Below are positions 48,390-57,250 of a stretch of DNA of 64,000 bases, piece by piece (positions within the stretch are counted from its first letter, which is position 1; every line of letters starts with the position of its first letter). Under the pieces are notes generated by a model, which saw nothing but the letters and a program-made list of their open reading frames with translations, was not told where the DNA came from and made no database searches. Both the position numbers and the translations under genes were made by a program. The DNA comes from Cohnella endophytica (GTDB taxonomy: Bacteria > Bacillota > Bacilli > Paenibacillales > Paenibacillaceae), in assembly GCF_003628305.1 (NCBI RefSeq), contig NZ_RBZM01000005.1, forward strand, positions 558,001 through 622,000, read 5' to 3'.

Positions 48390-49535
48390 TTGCTAAACCG
48401 ATTAAAGAAAATTGACTGGATGATGAGCCTGATTCTCTTTCTGTTTATGGGAATCAGCACCATCCTTTTACGCAGCGCTACGCACAACAATCCGAAATTC
48501 CAGGGGTTGGACAAGCAAACGCTCGTGTTCTACGCGCTGGGCTTCGTAATCGTCTTGATTATGACGTTGATCGATTATCGCTTGATCATGAAAATTTGGT
48601 ACGTCTGGTACGCCATCGGTTTAATTATGCTCGTACTCGTTTTGTTCACGCCGTCGATCAACGGTGCTCATAGTTGGTTCAAGCTGCCCGGGGGCATGTT
48701 GTTTCAACCGGCCGAGGTGATGAAGATTTTCCTTATCATCGCCCTCGCGGCGATTATGGGCAGGCGCCAAGGCGATCCGCTTCGGATGCGCACGGATGTC
48801 TCCTACGTCGCGTTAACGAGTATCATACCGTTCGTGGTCGTTATGATCCAGCCGGATCTAGGAAACGCGATGATCTATATTTTCATCGTACTCGGCATGC
48901 TGTGGATCGGTAACATAAGGTACAGTTACGTCATGATCGGGTTGTCGGCCGTCATCGGCGGGTTGATCCTGTTCGTTTCTTTGTTTAATACGTACAACGC
49001 GGATATTCGCCAATATTTGAGCGATCATCACAAAATCCATTGGTACGAGAGGATCAACACTTACATTCATCCGGAACAAGCCTCGGCGGACGAACGCCGC
49101 CAATCCGAATACGCGCAGATCGCGATCGGATCGGGCGGATTGGCCGGGGACGGATATATGCAAGGGGAATCCAAGAAACGAAGTTTTATCCCGTACACGT
49201 ATTCGGATTCCATCTTCGTCGTAGTGGGCGAGGAGTTCGGCTTCCAAGGGGCGGCGGTGTTGCTGCTGCTGTATTTCCTCTTCATCTACCGAATGATTCT
49301 GATCGCTTATCAATGCTATGACTTGCGAGGTTCTTTCATCATTATCGGGATCGCTTCGATGATGATCTTCCAGATCTTCCAGAACATCGGAATGATGATC
49401 GGGCTTATGCCGATAACGGGAATTACGTTGCCGTTCATCAGCTACGGAGGAACCTCGCTGCTCTTGAACATGATGTCGATCGGTCTCATCTTCAGCATTC
49501 GGGGAAATCAAGAGAAATACGAAATCGACTCGTAA
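48390..49535 (+). CDS. rodA: SEDS-family peptidoglycan glycosyltransferase RodA
   Basis: A 381-residue polytopic protein with about ten helices. SEDS signatures are GAHSWFKLPGGMLFQPAEVMKIFLI, MIQPDLGNAMIY (containing the catalytic Asp region), and the C-terminal GITLPFISYGGTSLLLNMMSIGL. Its place after mreBCD-minCD argues for RodA rather than FtsW. The TTG start has a ribosome site very close (GGAG); no in-frame ATG occurs before residue 10. B. subtilis has no rodA here, so this is a lineage arrangement. Confidence 0.92.
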   Translation: MLNRLKKIDWMMSLILFLFMGISTILLRSATHNNPKFQGLDKQTLVFYALGFVIVLIMTLIDYRLIMKIWYVWYAIGLIMLVLVLFTPSINGAHSWFKLPGGMLFQPAEVMKIFLIIALAAIMGRRQGDPLRMRTDVSYVALTSIIPFVVVMIQPDLGNAMIYIFIVLGMLWIGNIRYSYVMIGLSAVIGGLILFVSLFNTYNADIRQYLSDHHKIHWYERINTYIHPEQASADERRQSEYAQIAIGSGGLAGDGYMQGESKKRSFIPYTYSDSIFVVVGEEFGFQGAAVLLLLYFLFIYRMILIAYQCYDLRGSFIIIGIASMMIFQIFQNIGMMIGLMPITGITLPFISYGGTSLLLNMMSIGLIFSIRGNQEKYEIDS

Positions 49536-49545
49536 GATGTCGGAC

Positions 49546-49591
49546 AAAAAGCCAAAAGACCGGGAGCTCGCTCCCGGTCTTTTGGCTTTTT
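49546..49591 (+). terminator. Very long perfect terminator of the mre-min-rodA run
   Basis: A 22-bp perfect stem, beginning AAAAAGCCAAAAGACCGG, turns on a central TC. It is symmetrical, so it could also stop leftward transcription arriving through the repeat array. Confidence 0.93.
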
Positions 49592-49629
49592 GGCATGCCT
49601 ACTGTATGGGTATTAAATATAGCGTAGGA

Positions 49630-49955
49630 CCTGATTGGAGGCAGTGGCCGAAGGAGTTCACGCGCCGCAGTTCGGTAAAACCTGACTGGAGGCAGTGGCC
49701 GGGGGGGTCGCGTGCTACAGTTGGGTAAAACCTGACTAGATGTTCTGGTCAGAGGAGTTCATGAGCTGCAGTCCGGTAAAACCTGACTGGAGGCAGTGGC
49801 CGAGGGAGTTAACGCGCTGCAGTTCGGTAAAACCTGACTGGAGGCAGTGGCCGAGGGAGTTAACGCGCTGCAGTTCGGTAAAACCTGTTTGGAGGCAGTG
49901 GCCGAGGGAGTTCACGCGCCGCAGTTCGGTAAAACCTGACTGGAGGCAGTGGCCG
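49630..49955. repeat. 51-bp tandem repeat array, six units plus a partial
   Basis: Units start at 49630, 49681, 49731, 49782, 49833, 49884 and 49935 (last one 21 bp). Each begins CCTGACTGGAGGCAGTGGCC (with variants) and ends GTTCGGTAAAA. Units 4 and 5 are identical. Units 1 and 6 share the variant TTCACGCGCC, and unit 3 is the most diverged. Unit 2 is 50 bp, breaking the codon phase, so the array is not one coding frame. Each unit junction can form an imperfect hairpin around GGTAAAACC. It fills the 420-bp gap between convergent genes and stops one base before the stop codon of the His-rich gene. Confidence 0.92.
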
Positions 49956-49956
49956 T

Positions 49957-50247
49957 TCAATCTCCCCCGCCATCGAAACCGCTCCCGCCGTTGTCGAAGC
50001 TTCCTCCCGTATGCGACCCTCCGTCCCAGGAATGGCCGTGGTGACTCGTATCATGATGATGCTGATGAGCGTGGTTGTGGGTTTTGTGGCCGTTCGTCGA
50101 ATCCGCGTTCGCTCCGATGCCGGAATGGCCGGTATTGTCGCCATAGAAACCGTTGTCGGTTCCGGAGCGAGATCCTCGCGAGAGTTTGCCGTTAAATACG
50201 AAGCTGGCTACGGCGACGGCGATAACGACGATAATAAATAAGGTCAT
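49957..50247 (-). CDS. Small membrane-anchored His/Gly-rich protein
   Basis: A 96-residue protein with AGGAGGT-type ribosome site five bases before ATG (GGAGG). It has one N-terminal membrane helix (MTLFIIVVIAVAVASFVFNG), a short basic stretch, then a region with many histidines (GHKTHNHAHQHHHDTSHHGH) and a Gly/Asp/Ser tail ending GSGFDGGGD. The His-rich part suggests binding of transition metals such as Zn, Ni or Cu; this is inference from composition. It is the only minus-strand gene in this part of the window. Confidence 0.72.
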   Translation of the reverse strand: MTLFIIVVIAVAVASFVFNGKLSRGSRSGTDNGFYGDNTGHSGIGANADSTNGHKTHNHAHQHHHDTSHHGHSWDGGSHTGGSFDNGGSGFDGGGD

Positions 50248-50369
50248 GAAAACCTCCGACTTGATTTGATAACCCGATTATACCTTCATGATCGCAAAAC
50301 TCGCCAGAGGTCTATTTCGAGCCCGTCCGCCATACAGTGATAAGAGAATGCGGACAAGGGGGGCTTGCC

Positions 50370-51464
50370 ATGCCTATACGGAACAACGTTCGGGAGCGCA
50401 GACGGGAGCGTATCCAGCAGTTGCTCGAACAACACGCGGCGGCAAATACGAAACGGGCCGAACTTATCGGCGATAACGACCGTGGAACGGACAAGTCGCC
50501 TTTAACCCCTTCTCGGACGACGAACGACGATTTGATTGTCGTACCTCCTAAAACATTGACTCAGCAACCGTTGCCTCAACAACTTAGGTCTGCACAACAT
50601 CCGTCTCAGACGACGCAAACCCGCATGCAGCTGCCGATTGCGCCTTCGATACCGCGGGGAGTCGCTAACGTTAAAATCCCGGAGCCCGGATCGCCGGCAG
50701 ACGTCTCGGATCCGGAACTATGGTGGAAAGAGCGGGAAAAGCAATTGAAGTCCGGTACGCCGGCCGGCTGGCAAGGGCTGAAAGGATTATCCCCGACCTC
50801 TAATCCATCTAACCGGGAAGGATCTTATTCTTCGAACTCCAATTGGAGCAAGCTAATTCAAGGATTAACGTTGCGTACGGTGTTCGCGTTGATTTTTTTC
50901 GCCGGGGCATGGGGGTGGATGAAACTGGAATTGCCGGGGAGCGCGGAAGCGCACGAATGGCTGGTATCCTCCGTAACCCGAGATATGGATTTTCAAGCGA
51001 TCGAGGCCTGGTACGGGTCGACCTTCGGAGGTTCTCCGACATTTTTCCCGTTTAAGGGCGAAGAACCGGATACAAGAGCGGTAACGGCGCTGCTTAATCC
51101 TACCGACACCTCGCTTCCTGTTAAAGGGAAACTCGTACAGAGCTATGCGCAGAACGGGACGGGCGTCAGGGTCGCGGCGTCGGGCGGCAGCGACGTAGTC
51201 GCCATCTACACGGGACGAGTGCAACAAGTGTCGACGGACCAAGACGGAGGCATGACGATTATCGTGCAGCATCAAAATCACTACGTAACCGTATACGGGA
51301 ATTTGGCGAAGTCCGACGTAAAAGCGAACGATTGGGTGGAGAAGGGGCAAACGCTCGGGAAGCTGCACTCCTCGGAAGGCGCTCAAGAGGAAGGCGTGCT
51401 TTATTTCGCGGTTCAGCAGAACGGGAAAGCACTGGATCCGGCGGATGTGGTTTCCTTTGATTAA
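50370..51464 (+). CDS. spoIVFA: Stage IV sporulation protein FA (SpoIVFA-like), M23-type domain
   Basis: Scaffold and inhibitor of the SpoIVFB protease in the outer forespore membrane. The 364-residue protein has a basic hydrophilic N-terminal half, one membrane helix at about 165-185 (TLRTVFALIFFAGAWGWM), and a C-terminal LytM/M23-like domain from about 250 (PVKGKLVQSYAQNGTGVRV, TIIVQHQNHYVTVYGNLAKSD). The zinc HxxxD motif of active M23 enzymes is not evident, as in SpoIVFA. AAGGGGGG precedes the ATG. It overlaps spoIVFB by 20 bases. Confidence 0.88.
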   Translation: MPIRNNVRERRRERIQQLLEQHAAANTKRAELIGDNDRGTDKSPLTPSRTTNDDLIVVPPKTLTQQPLPQQLRSAQHPSQTTQTRMQLPIAPSIPRGVANVKIPEPGSPADVSDPELWWKEREKQLKSGTPAGWQGLKGLSPTSNPSNREGSYSSNSNWSKLIQGLTLRTVFALIFFAGAWGWMKLELPGSAEAHEWLVSSVTRDMDFQAIEAWYGSTFGGSPTFFPFKGEEPDTRAVTALLNPTDTSLPVKGKLVQSYAQNGTGVRVAASGGSDVVAIYTGRVQQVSTDQDGGMTIIVQHQNHYVTVYGNLAKSDVKANDWVEKGQTLGKLHSSEGAQEEGVLYFAVQQNGKALDPADVVSFD

Positions 51465-52332
51465 GTGGAGGGGAATCGGATTTCGTCTTCACCCGTTGTT
51501 CATGCTCGTGATGATCGCTTCGATAGCGACCGGACGGTTTACGGAATTATTTACCTTGTTCGTCATCGTCATCTGGCACGAACTGGGCCATCTCATCGCC
51601 GCTCTGCATTTCGGGTGGACGATTCGCGAAGTGAAGCTGCTTCCTTTCGGCGGGGTACTCGAGGTAGAGGAATCGGGTTCGCTGCCTCCGAAGGAAGAGG
51701 CGTGGGTGGCTGTCGCCGGCCCCGCGCAGAACGTTCTGCTGGCGGGGATCGCCTATGCGCTCGGTCATTTCGGCTGGATCGACAAAGGCTGGTCTGACGA
51801 TTTCGTGCGAGCGAACGCGTTGATCGGCCTTTTTAATTTATTGCCGATTCTTCCGCTCGACGGGGGAAGAATGCTGCTGGCTTGGATAAGCCTTAGACTT
51901 CCGTATCATCGGACGCTTCTGTGGAGCGCGAAAATCAGCCTGTTGTTTAGTTGCTTAATCGTGGCGGCATCGCTCTATCCTCTTCTGCACGGCGGCCTGC
52001 TCCAGCTTAACCTGATGGCGGTGGGTCTTTTCCTCGTCGCCTCAAACTGGACGTATATGCGGAACGTTCCTTTCGTTTTTTTGCGGTTTCTCGTGCATCG
52101 AAGCGAGAGGGCCGAGAAGATCATCGACCGGGGCAAGCTTTCCCTGCCGATCGTTATCGCGGAGGACCGCCCGTTATCCTACATTCTCGGCTTGCTTAGG
52201 AAGGAGCAATACCATCTCGTCTACGTAATGAAGCGGGGAAAAATCGCGAACGTCGTTCCGGAGAAGACGATTATCGACGGATTTCTCGGGGGTTTGACAT
52301 CCGGGAATGCGGACTTGGACGTTTTCATGTAA
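51445..52332 (+). CDS. spoIVFB: Pro-sigma-K intramembrane protease SpoIVFB
   Basis: Site-2-type metalloprotease that removes the pro-sequence of sigma-K. The 295-residue protein carries the zinc site H45-E46-L47-G48-H49 and the second motif NLLPILPLDGGR with D139, both within hydrophobic helices. A soluble C-terminal domain resembling a CBS pair follows (about 215-295), which in B. subtilis senses ATP. Its ATG lies inside the end of spoIVFA. Confidence 0.94.
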   Translation: MWFPLIKWRGIGFRLHPLFMLVMIASIATGRFTELFTLFVIVIWHELGHLIAALHFGWTIREVKLLPFGGVLEVEESGSLPPKEEAWVAVAGPAQNVLLAGIAYALGHFGWIDKGWSDDFVRANALIGLFNLLPILPLDGGRMLLAWISLRLPYHRTLLWSAKISLLFSCLIVAASLYPLLHGGLLQLNLMAVGLFLVASNWTYMRNVPFVFLRFLVHRSERAEKIIDRGKLSLPIVIAEDRPLSYILGLLRKEQYHLVYVMKRGKIANVVPEKTIIDGFLGGLTSGNADLDVFM

Positions 52333-52365
52333 AATGGAGAAAAGAGGTCGTCTCGGGAGGTATGC

Positions 52366-53607
52366 ATGAAGCAGCTCTTTATCCATTGTTCGCATAATGT
52401 TACCCAATCGGCATTGCTGGAAGACGGAAAGCTGACGGAATTCGCTATCGAACGAACGGAAGGAACTTCGCTGATCGGCAATCTCTACAAAGGTCGGGTC
52501 GTTAACGTGTTGCCGGGCATGCAGGCGGCTTTCGTCGATATCGGGCTGGCCAAGAACGCTTTCCTGTACGTGGACGACGTACTTCACCCGCACTTGGACA
52601 AGCAGCCAAAGGAAAAACCGGCGATCAACGAGCTTCTTAAGCCGGGCGATGAGCTGCTCGTGCAGATTATGAAGGAACCTCTCGGCGGAAAAGGCGCGCG
52701 AGTGACGACGCATTTCTCCATTCCGGGAAGATGGCTCGTGTACATGCCGGAAGCGGATTACATAGGCATATCGAAGAAGATCGAGCAGGATACGGAGCGC
52801 CTGCGGCTTAAAAATTTGGCCGAATCGATCCGTGAGGAGGGGGAAGGGGTTATCCTCCGCACGAATGCCGAAGGAGAGAGCCGGGAGTCTCTCGAAGAGG
52901 ATTTGCACCTGCTGCGGCGTTCCTGGAACGGCATCGTGAGCCGTAGCCAAGCGTCGACGGCGCCCGCGGAATTGCATCGGGACGCCGGTCTCGTAGAACG
53001 GATGGTACGCGACGTGATTACTCCGGATACGGAGGAGCTTATCATCGACGACGAGGTCAGCGCGCAGGCGGCGAGAGCATACCTCACCCAGACGGCGCCG
53101 GCTCTCGTGAGCAAAGTGCAGTTATACCGGGATGCCAACGCCAAGTCCTTATTCGATAAATACGGGATCAAGGAACAACTGGATATCGCCTTTCAGTCGC
53201 GAATATGGCTTCCTAGCGGCGGTTACCTCGTCTGGGAGCAGACGGAGGCGTTAACGGTCATCGACGTGAATACGGGCAAATACACCGGATCCATCGATCT
53301 GGAGGAAACGGTATTCCAGACGAACAAAGAAGCCGCGGACGAAGTTGCTAGGTTGCTTCGGTTGCGCGATGTCGGCGGGATCATCATCGTGGATTTCATC
53401 GATATGGAAACCGAGGAACATCGCCATCAGATCCAGCAGCAGCTGGAACTGCGAATCAAACGCGATCGAACGAAGTGTCAGGTCGTCGGGTGGACGCGCC
53501 TGAGCCTGATGGAGATGACGCGCAAGAAGGCTCGCGACAACGCGATGAATTATTTCTACGAGACTTGCGCCGCCTGCAAAGGCAAGGGCAAGATATACGT
53601 CAGATAA
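52366..53607 (+). CDS. rng: Rne/Rng-family ribonuclease (RNase G type)
   Basis: Endoribonuclease for mRNA decay and rRNA maturation. The 413-residue protein has an S1 region (LYKGRVVNVLPGMQAAFVDIG), the catalytic Mg-binding acids in LTVIDVNTGKYTG and IIIVDFIDMETEEH, and a C-terminal zinc-link-like TCAACKGKGKIYV. It is shorter than E. coli RNase G and lacks the RNase E scaffold tail. B. subtilis has no member of this family and relies on RNase Y and J. GGGAGGT lies five bases before the ATG. It lies upstream of rplU. Confidence 0.93.
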   Translation: MKQLFIHCSHNVTQSALLEDGKLTEFAIERTEGTSLIGNLYKGRVVNVLPGMQAAFVDIGLAKNAFLYVDDVLHPHLDKQPKEKPAINELLKPGDELLVQIMKEPLGGKGARVTTHFSIPGRWLVYMPEADYIGISKKIEQDTERLRLKNLAESIREEGEGVILRTNAEGESRESLEEDLHLLRRSWNGIVSRSQASTAPAELHRDAGLVERMVRDVITPDTEELIIDDEVSAQAARAYLTQTAPALVSKVQLYRDANAKSLFDKYGIKEQLDIAFQSRIWLPSGGYLVWEQTEALTVIDVNTGKYTGSIDLEETVFQTNKEAADEVARLLRLRDVGGIIIVDFIDMETEEHRHQIQQQLELRIKRDRTKCQVVGWTRLSLMEMTRKKARDNAMNYFYETCAACKGKGKIYVR

Positions 53608-53623
53608 CTCGTAGAGAAATAAG

Positions 53624-53652
53624 TTGTAATCGGGATAACGATATGATACAAT
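53624..53652 (+). promoter_or_regulatory. Sigma-A-type promoter of rplU-prp-rpmA
   Basis: TTGTAA, a 17-base spacer and TACAAT. Confidence 0.72.
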
Positions 53653-53658
53653 CCCATA

Positions 53659-53790
53659 GTGCGTGCAATCTGAAGATTTTGCAGGCTACAACCGCTCTCT
53701 CCCGGGTCATCAAGCTCGGCATCGTTTCAGCCGTTAGAAGCTGGAGCGACCGACACCCACCGAGGCGAGTCTTAGACATGAGGAGGTGCA
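53659..53790 (+). ncRNA. Probable ribosomal protein L21 leader
   Basis: A 130-base untranslated leader between the promoter and rplU. It can form several helices, for example CGGC/GCCG within AGCTCGGC...GCCG...AGCT and CGCTC/GAGCG, ending just before the GAGGAGGTG ribosome site. Firmicutes carry an autoregulatory L21 leader at this place; assignment rests on position and structure, not on a covariance search. Confidence 0.55.
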
Positions 53791-53794
53791 CCAG

Positions 53795-54106
53795 ATGTAC
53801 GCGATTATTGAAACAGGCGGCAAACAGTACAAAGTCCAAGCGGGCGATGTGATCTTCATCGAGAAACTGTCCGCAGAAGCAGGCGAAAGCATTACTTTCG
53901 ACCGCGTGTTGGCCGTTTCCAAAGACGGCGGTTTGACTACGGGATCCCCACTCCTTTCCGGAGCGACGGTAACGGGTAAAGTCGAGCAACACGTGAAAGG
54001 CGAGAAAATCATCGTCTTCAAGTACAAGCCTAAGAAAAACTACAAGCGCAAGCAAGGCCATCGTCAACCGTACACGAAAGTGACGATCGAGAACATTAAG
54101 GCATAA
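53795..54106 (+). CDS. rplU: 50S ribosomal protein L21
   Basis: A 103-residue ribosomal protein beginning [18 protein letters not shown] and ending with the basic rRNA-binding tail [26 protein letters not shown] precedes the ATG; an in-frame ATG three codons earlier is not supported by family length. First gene of the conserved rplU-prp-rpmA operon. Confidence 0.97.
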   Translation: MYAIIETGGKQYKVQAGDVIFIEKLSAEAGESITFDRVLAVSKDGGLTTGSPLLSGATVTGKVEQHVKGEKIIVFKYKPKKNYKRKQGHRQPYTKVTIENIKA

Positions 54107-54119
54107 GCGAGGCGCCAAG

Positions 54120-54464
54120 ATGATCACGATAACGATCGTGCGCGACGTTGAGAAGGCTATTATACGGTTTTCCGTTTCGGGGCATGCTTTGTACGACGAT
54201 CCCGGCAAGGACATTGTCTGCGCCGGCGTATCGGCGGTAACGATTGGCGCGGTTAACGCGATCGAGAAATTGACGGGCTTAGAGCCGCGCGCGATTTCGA
54301 AATCCGGTCTGCTCCAGGCGGAAGCTCCCCGAAGCACCGATCCCATTCGGAACGATCAGGTCCAGTTATTGCTGGAAGGAATGGTCGCCGCTTTAGAATC
54401 TATTGTGGAAACCTACGGCAAGTTCGTGAAAATAAAAGAAACCTTTGAGAAAAAAGGAGGTTGA
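54120..54464 (+). CDS. prp: Ribosomal-processing cysteine protease Prp
   Basis: Removes the N-terminal extension of L27 before ribosome assembly. The 114-residue protein (YsxB in B. subtilis) has the catalytic His22 in [10 protein letters not shown] and Cys34 in [11 protein letters not shown]. It is encoded between L21 and its substrate L27. Confidence 0.93.
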   Translation: MITITIVRDVEKAIIRFSVSGHALYDDPGKDIVCAGVSAVTIGAVNAIEKLTGLEPRAISKSGLLQAEAPRSTDPIRNDQVQLLLEGMVAALESIVETYGKFVKIKETFEKKGG

Positions 54465-54468
54465 CACC

Positions 54469-54780
54469 ATGTTGAAGTTGGATCTTCAGTTATTCGCCTC
54501 GAAAAAAGGGGTCGGATCGACGAGAAACGGACGGGACTCCCACTCTAAGCGCCTTGGCGCTAAGAGAGCGGACGGTCAAGTCGTAACAGCTGGCAGCATC
54601 TTGTTCCGCCAACGCGGAACTAAGATTCATCCGGGCAACAACGTCGGCATCGGCAAAGACGATACGCTCTTCGCTCTTGTGCAAGGCGTTGTAAAATTCG
54701 AACGTTGGGGACGCGATCGCAAGAAAGTTAGCGTCTATCCCGTTGAGCAGGCTCCTGTAGCTGCTGCTCTTGAAGTTTAA
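54469..54780 (+). CDS. rpmA: 50S ribosomal protein L27 with cleavable leader
   Basis: A 103-residue protein near the peptidyl-transferase centre. It begins [18 protein letters not shown]: the first nine residues up to LQLF form the Prp-cleaved extension seen in Firmicutes, leaving ASKKG. AAAGGAGG is eight bases before the ATG, which is preferred over an earlier in-frame start. Confidence 0.97.
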   Translation: MLKLDLQLFASKKGVGSTRNGRDSHSKRLGAKRADGQVVTAGSILFRQRGTKIHPGNNVGIGKDDTLFALVQGVVKFERWGRDRKKVSVYPVEQAPVAAALEV

Positions 54781-54792
54781 TAGAGCATCCAG

Positions 54793-54825
54793 AACCCCGG
54801 CCAATGAACGTTGGCCGGGGTTTTT
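54793..54825 (+). terminator. Terminator of the rplU operon
   Basis: AACCCCGGCCAA/TTGGCCGGGGTT stem, 6-base loop region, then TTTTT. Confidence 0.93.
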
Positions 54826-54941
54826 GCGCGAAAGCCGCCGAATGCCCGTCATGGTTAAGCGCATCCTAGCATGTTATACTGGACGGGTGGGCATTGTTTC
54901 CGGGATTTGAAACGATAGGAACAACGAAACGGGGAAGTCAC

Positions 54942-55700
54942 ATGATGTTTAGGAATCGGACACTGTGGGGACTTGCGGCATGGATATCGCTAGCCCTGCC
55001 CGTTACGTCCGTAATCCTCTGGCCGGATACTTGGTGGCCGTTGATTTTTCTAGCGTTTTGGACATTGGCGATCGGGACGTTGGTCGTCATGATGGAGAGG
55101 CGTATCCATCGGGAGCATTGCGAACGTCTGCTGACGCGGGCGCAATCGTCGGCGATAAAGACGCTCAGCCATCATCGGCACGATTGGATGAACGAGCTGC
55201 AAATCCTATACGGATATTTAAGGCTGAACAAACCCGATAAAGCAGTCGACGTCGTGGACAGAATAAGAGCACGGATGGAACAGGATAGCCGGATTTCGCA
55301 GATCGGCGTTACGGAGCTTGCGAGTTTCCTGTTATCTTTCCGTACCGTATGCGATACGATGCGGCTCGACGTGGACATTCAGGATGGACTTTATCTCGAT
55401 CGCATGCCCTATGCGGCGGAGAAGCTGTCCAAATCGATTATCGGATTAGTGAACGTGTTCCGGTTTAGGGCGGCAAGTCCGTCCGGCGGCGAGAACGTCC
55501 TAAAAATGGCGTTTTACCGTCAAGCTGATGAGCTTTCGATCGCCTTCGAATACGAAGGCGAACTTGCCGCGGCCGATAGCGTGACCGAGGAATTGGCACG
55601 ATGCGTGGAAGGCATAGGGCAAATAGATCAGGGAGAAGAGCCTGCAGAGCAAACGCGACAAGCGCGGACGATGGTTATCCATTTCCCTCTGCCGGCATAA
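54942..55700 (+). CDS. spo0B: Spo0B-like sporulation phosphotransferase with N-terminal membrane helices
   Basis: Passes phosphate from Spo0F to Spo0A in the sporulation phosphorelay. The 252-residue protein has the Spo0B H-box LSHHRHDWMNELQILYGYL, with H80 the likely phosphorylated His, then a degenerate kinase-like C-terminal domain. B. subtilis Spo0B is 192 residues and cytosolic; here two extra hydrophobic helices (about 8-26 and 31-51) should anchor it in the membrane. It lies between rpmA and obg as in B. subtilis. GGGGAAG precedes the ATG; ATG occurs twice in a row. Confidence 0.88.
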   Translation: MMFRNRTLWGLAAWISLALPVTSVILWPDTWWPLIFLAFWTLAIGTLVVMMERRIHREHCERLLTRAQSSAIKTLSHHRHDWMNELQILYGYLRLNKPDKAVDVVDRIRARMEQDSRISQIGVTELASFLLSFRTVCDTMRLDVDIQDGLYLDRMPYAAEKLSKSIIGLVNVFRFRAASPSGGENVLKMAFYRQADELSIAFEYEGELAAADSVTEELARCVEGIGQIDQGEEPAEQTRQARTMVIHFPLPA

Positions 55701-55715
55701 CGGAGTGATTTCAAC

Positions 55716-57053
55716 ATGTTTGTGGACAAAGCGAAAATTTATGTTAAAGGCGGGGACGGCGGAGACGGACTCGTTTCCTTCCGCAGGGAATTGTACGTTC
55801 CCGAAGGCGGCCCGGCGGGCGGCGACGGCGGCCATGGCGGCCATGTTATTTTCCGCGTGGACGAGGGCTTGCGCACGTTGATGGACTTCCGCTACCAGAA
55901 GCACTTCAAGGCGGATAAAGGCGAGAAAGGCCGCAATAAGTCTCAGCACGGCGCCAATGCAGACCATATGGTCGTGCGGGTCCCCCCCGGAACGATCGTC
56001 GTCGACGACGATACGGGAGAGACGATCGCGGATTTGACGCGTCATGACCAGCAAGTCGTTATCGCCAAAGGCGGAAGAGGCGGACGGGGTAATATCCGCT
56101 TCAAGAGCGCGGTCAATACGGCGCCCGCCATTGCCGAGAACGGCGAAGAGGGGCAGGCCCGTTGGGTTACTCTCGAGCTCAAAGTCATGGCCGATGTCGG
56201 ATTGGTCGGCTTCCCGAGCGTAGGGAAGTCCACGTTGCTGTCGGTCGTGTCCGGCGCACAACCGAAGATCGGCGCGTATCATTTTACGACGATTACCCCG
56301 AATCTGGGCGTCGTCGATCTGGGCGACGAACGCAGTTTCGTCATGGCCGACCTGCCTGGGTTGATCGAAGGGGCTCACACGGGCGTTGGACTCGGACACG
56401 AGTTCCTGCGGCACGTCGAACGTACGCGCATTATCGTCCACGTCGTGGACATGTCCGGCATGGAAGGCCGGGATCCGTTCGAGGATTGGCTGAAGATCAA
56501 CGACGAGCTTAAGCTTTATAATGCGAAGCTCGCGGATCGTCCGCAGATCGTCGCCTCCAACAAGATGGATATGCCGGAATCGGAAGAGAACCTCGCGGAG
56601 TTCCGCAAGAAGGTCGCCGAGATCAATCCGGATATCGTCATTATGCCGATCTCTTCGTTGACGAAGCAGGGGATTAAGGAATTGCTATTCCGCGTCGCGG
56701 ATTTGCTGGATTCGTTGCCCGAACTTTCGGAAATCGAAGAGAGCGAGAAGCTGGCTAAGGCGGCGGAAGGCATCGTGTACCGATACGAGTCTAAGGGCGA
56801 CTTGGACTTTAAGATTGCGCGGGATAACGAAGTATACGTCATCGAGAGCGAATCGATCGAGAGGCTGATGAGAAAAACCCAGTTCAATTCCTACGAAGCG
56901 GTTATGCGGTTCGGGAGAATTTTACGAGGAAACGGCATCGACGACGCGCTTCGCAAGCGGGGAGCGAAGAATGGCGACATCATTCGCATCGGCAAGTTCG
57001 AGTTCGAATTTTTCGAAGGCGGCGCGGACGATTACATCTACGACGACGAATAA
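55716..57053 (+). CDS. obg: GTPase Obg
   Basis: Essential GTPase in 50S assembly and stress or sporulation signalling. The 445-residue protein has the glycine-rich Obg fold ([21 protein letters not shown]), the G domain with [22 protein letters not shown] and NKMD, and a C-terminal OCT domain (about 355-430). It follows spo0B after 15 bp. A terminator follows it. Confidence 0.97.
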   Translation: MFVDKAKIYVKGGDGGDGLVSFRRELYVPEGGPAGGDGGHGGHVIFRVDEGLRTLMDFRYQKHFKADKGEKGRNKSQHGANADHMVVRVPPGTIVVDDDTGETIADLTRHDQQVVIAKGGRGGRGNIRFKSAVNTAPAIAENGEEGQARWVTLELKVMADVGLVGFPSVGKSTLLSVVSGAQPKIGAYHFTTITPNLGVVDLGDERSFVMADLPGLIEGAHTGVGLGHEFLRHVERTRIIVHVVDMSGMEGRDPFEDWLKINDELKLYNAKLADRPQIVASNKMDMPESEENLAEFRKKVAEINPDIVIMPISSLTKQGIKELLFRVADLLDSLPELSEIEESEKLAKAAEGIVYRYESKGDLDFKIARDNEVYVIESESIERLMRKTQFNSYEAVMRFGRILRGNGIDDALRKRGAKNGDIIRIGKFEFEFFEGGADDYIYDDE

Positions 57054-57083
57054 AGTCACGTTCCTATTCAAGCTAGCCATGAT

Positions 57084-57127
57084 GAGGTTTTCGAACGTCG
57101 CAATCGCGACGCCGAAAGCCTCTTTTT
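57084..57127 (+). terminator. Terminator of spo0B-obg
   Basis: GAGG, TTTCG and GTCGC blocks pair with GCGAC, CGAAA and CCTC, followed by TTTTT. Confidence 0.78.
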
Positions 57128-57178
57128 CAGTTTGCTATACGTTATTTCTGTTTATTTCGATGAAAGCTCGATTGCCTA

Positions 57179-57207
57179 TTGCCGCCCGAGTATCGATTCG
57201 ATATAAT
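57179..57207 (+). promoter_or_regulatory. Sigma-A-type promoter of pheB-hom-thrB-pheA
   Basis: TTGCCG, a 17-base spacer and consensus TATAAT, about 40 bases before pheB. Confidence 0.75.
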
Positions 57208-57250
57208 GTCCTCTATATACAAACATTCGTCTTTCCTAGGAGGACGCAAG

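Noticed and set aside
49630..49955. CRISPR array
   Set aside because: The units are contiguous tandem copies with no unique spacers, and no cas genes are present.
49537..50195. Open frames with a 17-residue period through the tandem array
   Set aside because: They arise because the unit is 51 bp. Unit 2 is 50 bp and breaks the phase, frames occur on both strands, and no plausible start exists.
50011..50241. 76-residue + strand frame opposite the His-rich gene
   Set aside because: The minus-strand frame has a strong ribosome site and an ordered helix-plus-His layout; the + frame does not.
53475..53852. 125-residue frame spanning the end of rng and the rplU leader
   Set aside because: It crosses a promoter and a structured leader, overlaps two firm genes and has no ribosome site.
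55500..56441. 313-residue open frame antisense to spo0B-obg
   Set aside because: Shadow of the obg reading frame without motifs.
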